A DNA stretch of 6,290 bases from DATBDM01 sp036269915 (GTDB lineage: Bacteria > Actinomycetota > Thermoleophilia > Solirubrobacterales > Solirubrobacteraceae): the NCBI GenBank assembly GCA_036269915.1, contig DATBDM010000125.1, positions 1-6,290 of the forward strand. The letters run 5' to 3'. The notes beneath the pieces were generated by a model that had not been told where the DNA came from, did not search any database, and saw nothing but the letters and a program-made list of their open reading frames with translations. Below are positions 4,898 through 6,290 of the stretch, piece by piece. Within the stretch, counting starts at the first letter, position 1. Every line of letters begins with the position of its first letter. The position numbers and the translations under genes were made by a program.

Positions 4898-6290
4898 ATG
4901 GCGGACGAGGTCGAGCTCGCGCGCGGGCTGATCGAGCGCCTGGCCTCGGATTCGCGGTTTCGCCGGGAGTTCCGTCGCGATCCGGTCGGGGTCGCCCGCG
5001 AGGCTGGTCTCGACGGCGTCGCCGCCGAGATGCTCGAGACGGCCGGCGACCCGCTGCAGACGCTCGACCGTCGCGAATCGCGCTCGAGCCTCGCCGGGGT
5101 GGTGATGGCGGCCGCCGTCGAGGGCATCGGGATCGGCGAGCTGCTCCACGGGCTCTCGCAACACTCCGAGGCGGTCGCGAGCGAGCTCCCGCGAACGCCG
5201 GGACCGCCGGCGCGTGCCATGCCCGTCGCCGACGACGGAGGTGCCGAGGTCCCCGCGACAGGGGCGCGCTGGCACGACCAGGTCGAGCCGGTCGACCAGG
5301 CCGGGCCGGTCGACCGGGCCGAGCCGGTCGACCAGGTCGACCAGCAGGCCGGAGTGCATCGCGTCGTCCACGCCCACGCCCACGCCGACGCCCAGGCCCA
5401 CGCGGCGGCCGCGGCGCACGAGCACGCCGCGCCCGCCGGTGACGAGCGGGTCGATCCGCGGCAGTACGGGATGGACGGGACGGGCGGCCCGCCGTCACCG
5501 GAGACGCACGCGCTGCTGCACAACCACCGCGTGACGTTCGACGCCGATGGCATCGCGGACCTCAGGTCGGGGCGCATCGACCCGCGACTCGTCTCGCTGC
5601 TGACCTCCCTCTCCCGACAGCACCATCTCACCATCTCGGCCATGTGCCGGGACCACCCGAAGCTGACGACGAACGGCTCCGTCTCCAACCACTGGTATGG
5701 CCGCGCCCTCGACATCGCCACCGTGGACGGCCAGCCCGTGGGGCCCGGGAACGAGGCGGCGAAGCGGATCGCGATCGAGCTCGCGCGCATGGACCCGCGG
5801 ATCCGGCCGAGCGAGATCGGGTCGCCGTGGGCGCTGTCCGGAGCGGCGTACTTCTCGGACGCGGCACACCAGAACCATCTCCACATCGGCTTCGACGACC
5901 CGATCTCCCGAGATTGGCGGCCGCCGCACGCCCTCGCCGCTGACGAGCAGGCGCCGCGGAGCGTGGCGGTGGCCGCGGAGCCGACGTCCCCGCCCGCGGA
6001 GCCGACGTCCCCACCCGCGGACGACGAATCGGACGGGCAGGTGCGCGAAGACGGAGGGAGCGGCGACACCGACGCCGAGGCCGACGACGAGAGCGATGAC
6101 GGCGTCGGCGACTCGAGGTCCGACGATCCCAGCGACGACGAGCCGGACGACGAGGACGAGGACGAGGACGACGACGACAGCGACGACGACGACAGCGACG
6201 ACGACGACAGCGACGACGACGACGACGACGACAGCGACGACGACGACGACGACAGCGACGACGACGACGACGACGACAGCGATGACGACA
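4898..6290 (+). CDS. Leader-bearing LAS-type peptidase-like protein with His-rich and poly-Asp/Ser regions (C-terminus cut by window edge)
   Basis: The frame is open from ATG 4898 to the edge, at least 464 residues. Residues 1-85 resemble a Nif11/NHLP-type leader: acidic-amphipathic LARGLIERLASDSRFRREF (7-25), DPVGVAREAGL (28-38), then a small, apolar SSLAGVVMAAAVEGIGIGEL (63-82). No Sec signal peptide is seen. Residues 130-147 are three xPVDxx repeats; 154-176 carry seven histidines. Residues 205-335 hold SNHWYGRALDI (263-273) and HQNHLHIGF (324-332). This gives H265-x6-D272 and H327-x-H329, the two zinc motifs of LAS peptidases (lysostaphin, D-Ala-D-Ala peptidase, hedgehog fold), suggesting a cell-wall or peptide hydrolase. 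Two AEPTSPP units (360-373) lead into an acidic tail, with 417-464 only D, E and S. The protease stop, a GTG (4895) and this ATG run together as TGAGTGATG, so translation is probably coupled; GTG 4895 is the alternative start. Coding is near certain, the LAS-like fold likely, the leader role a hypothesis. Confidence 0.88.
   Translation, partial: MADEVELARGLIERLASDSRFRREFRRDPVGVAREAGLDGVAAEMLETAGDPLQTLDRRESRSSLAGVVMAAAVEGIGIGELLHGLSQHSEAVASELPRTPGPPARAMPVADDGGAEVPATGARWHDQVEPVDQAGPVDRAEPVDQVDQQAGVHRVVHAHAHADAQAHAAAAAHEHAAPAGDERVDPRQYGMDGTGGPPSPETHALLHNHRVTFDADGIADLRSGRIDPRLVSLLTSLSRQHHLTISAMCRDHPKLTTNGSVSNHWYGRALDIATVDGQPVGPGNEAAKRIAIELARMDPRIRPSEIGSPWALSGAAYFSDAAHQNHLHIGFDDPISRDWRPPHALAADEQAPRSVAVAAEPTSPPAEPTSPPADDESDGQVREDGGSGDTDAEADDESDDGVGDSRSDDPSDDEPDDEDEDEDDDDSDDDDSDDDDSDDDDDDDSDDDDDDSDDDDDDDSDDD
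5285..5338 (+). repeat. Three degenerate 18-bp tandem repeats encoding xPVDxx
   Basis: Units at 5285-5302, 5303-5320 and 5321-5338 share a core of CCGGTCGAC and encode EPVDQA, GPVDRA and EPVDQV. A further GACCAG follows at 5339-5344. They keep frame and form a linker between the leader-like N-terminus and the His-rich segment. The units differ at several bases, so this array looks older than the one in the DUF4240 gene although the period is the same. Confidence 0.75.
5975..6016 (+). repeat. Two 21-bp tandem repeats encoding AEPTSPP
   Basis: GCGGAGCCGACGTCCCC followed by GCCC (5975-5995) is repeated at 5996-6016 with one base change (CCG to CCA). The pair encodes AEPTSPP twice and joins the peptidase-like domain to the acidic tail. 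It is a typical Pro/Thr/Ser linker. Confidence 0.8.
6146..6290 (+). repeat. GAC-rich low-complexity array encoding an Asp/Ser tail
   Basis: After a short alternating Asp/Glu stretch, GAC triplets are interrupted by single AGC triplets. The aspartate runs are 4, 4, 4, 7, 6 and 7 long before each serine, and the array continues past the window edge. Every Ser here is AGC, while TCG and TCC are frequent earlier in the gene, and nearly every Asp is GAC. This suggests growth of a (GAC)nAGC unit by slippage. The encoded tail is extremely acidic and could bind calcium or other cations, or act as a disordered spacer. Exact repeat counts in such an array are prone to assembly error. Confidence 0.9.

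Noticed and set aside
1403..5425. A 1340-residue open frame on the minus strand spanning the divergent region and two plus-strand genes
   Set aside because: It runs opposite the DUF4240, protease and leader-protein genes, which all carry real motifs, and its product is Arg/Ala/Gly/Asp low-complexity. Its CLGG repeats are only the complement of the 18-bp linker array. It persists because stop codons are rare at this GC content.
3541..5442. A 633-residue plus-strand frame overlapping the protease gene
   Set aside because: Its product is Arg/Gly/Pro/Ala-rich with no domain, while the overlapping frame encodes FHA and M50 motifs with intact catalytic residues.
4753..6069. A 438-residue minus-strand frame opposite the leader-bearing gene
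   Set aside because: It is Ser/Ala/Arg-rich without recognisable motifs and covers a region whose plus-strand frame has clear zinc motifs and continuous coding.

Overview
The window is very GC-rich, with G/C at almost every third codon position, and is densely coding. Codon use and the protein families (UPF0182, DUF4240, an FHA-containing M50 protease) point to a high-GC actinobacterium. A lineage such as Thermoleophilia/Solirubrobacterales is plausible, but that is an inference from style, not from a marker gene.

Layout. (1) Positions 1-2463, minus strand: most of a UPF0182-family integral membrane protein. 821 codons are visible and the C-terminus is cut off by the window edge. (2) Positions 2464-2611: a 148-bp divergent intergenic region. 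With the first bases of the UPF0182 gene it holds four copies of an AT-containing hexamer (CGATAG/CTATCG) that I did not see elsewhere in the window, plus an 8-bp inverted repeat. (3) Positions 2612 to the right edge, plus strand: three closely packed genes that look like one operon. They are a membrane-anchored DUF4240 protein (2612-3322), an FHA + PqqD-like + M50 site-2-type zinc metalloprotease (3347-4894), and a large protein starting 3 bp after the protease stop (4898 to beyond 6290).

The last protein is the most interesting. Its N-terminal ~85 residues look like a RiPP-type leader of the Nif11/nitrile-hydratase-like (NHLP) kind rather than a Sec signal peptide. A Pro/Val/Asp repeat and a His-rich patch follow. 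Next comes a domain with the two zinc-binding motifs of LAS-type peptidases (H-x6-D and HxH; lysostaphin/DD-peptidase/hedgehog fold). It ends in a long, almost pure Asp/Ser tail that runs off the window. The protease next door is of the class annotated as 'putative peptide zinc metalloprotease', with a PqqD-like, leader-binding-type region ahead of its M50 core. The working hypothesis is a leader-guided maturation or export route for a cell-envelope enzyme rather than for a small peptide, gated by phosphothreonine signalling through the FHA domain. The gene order and motifs are visible; the functional link is inference.

No RNA genes, insertion sequences, CRISPR arrays or convincing terminators were seen. 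Several very long open frames opposite or out of frame with these genes are GC-driven shadows and were left out.
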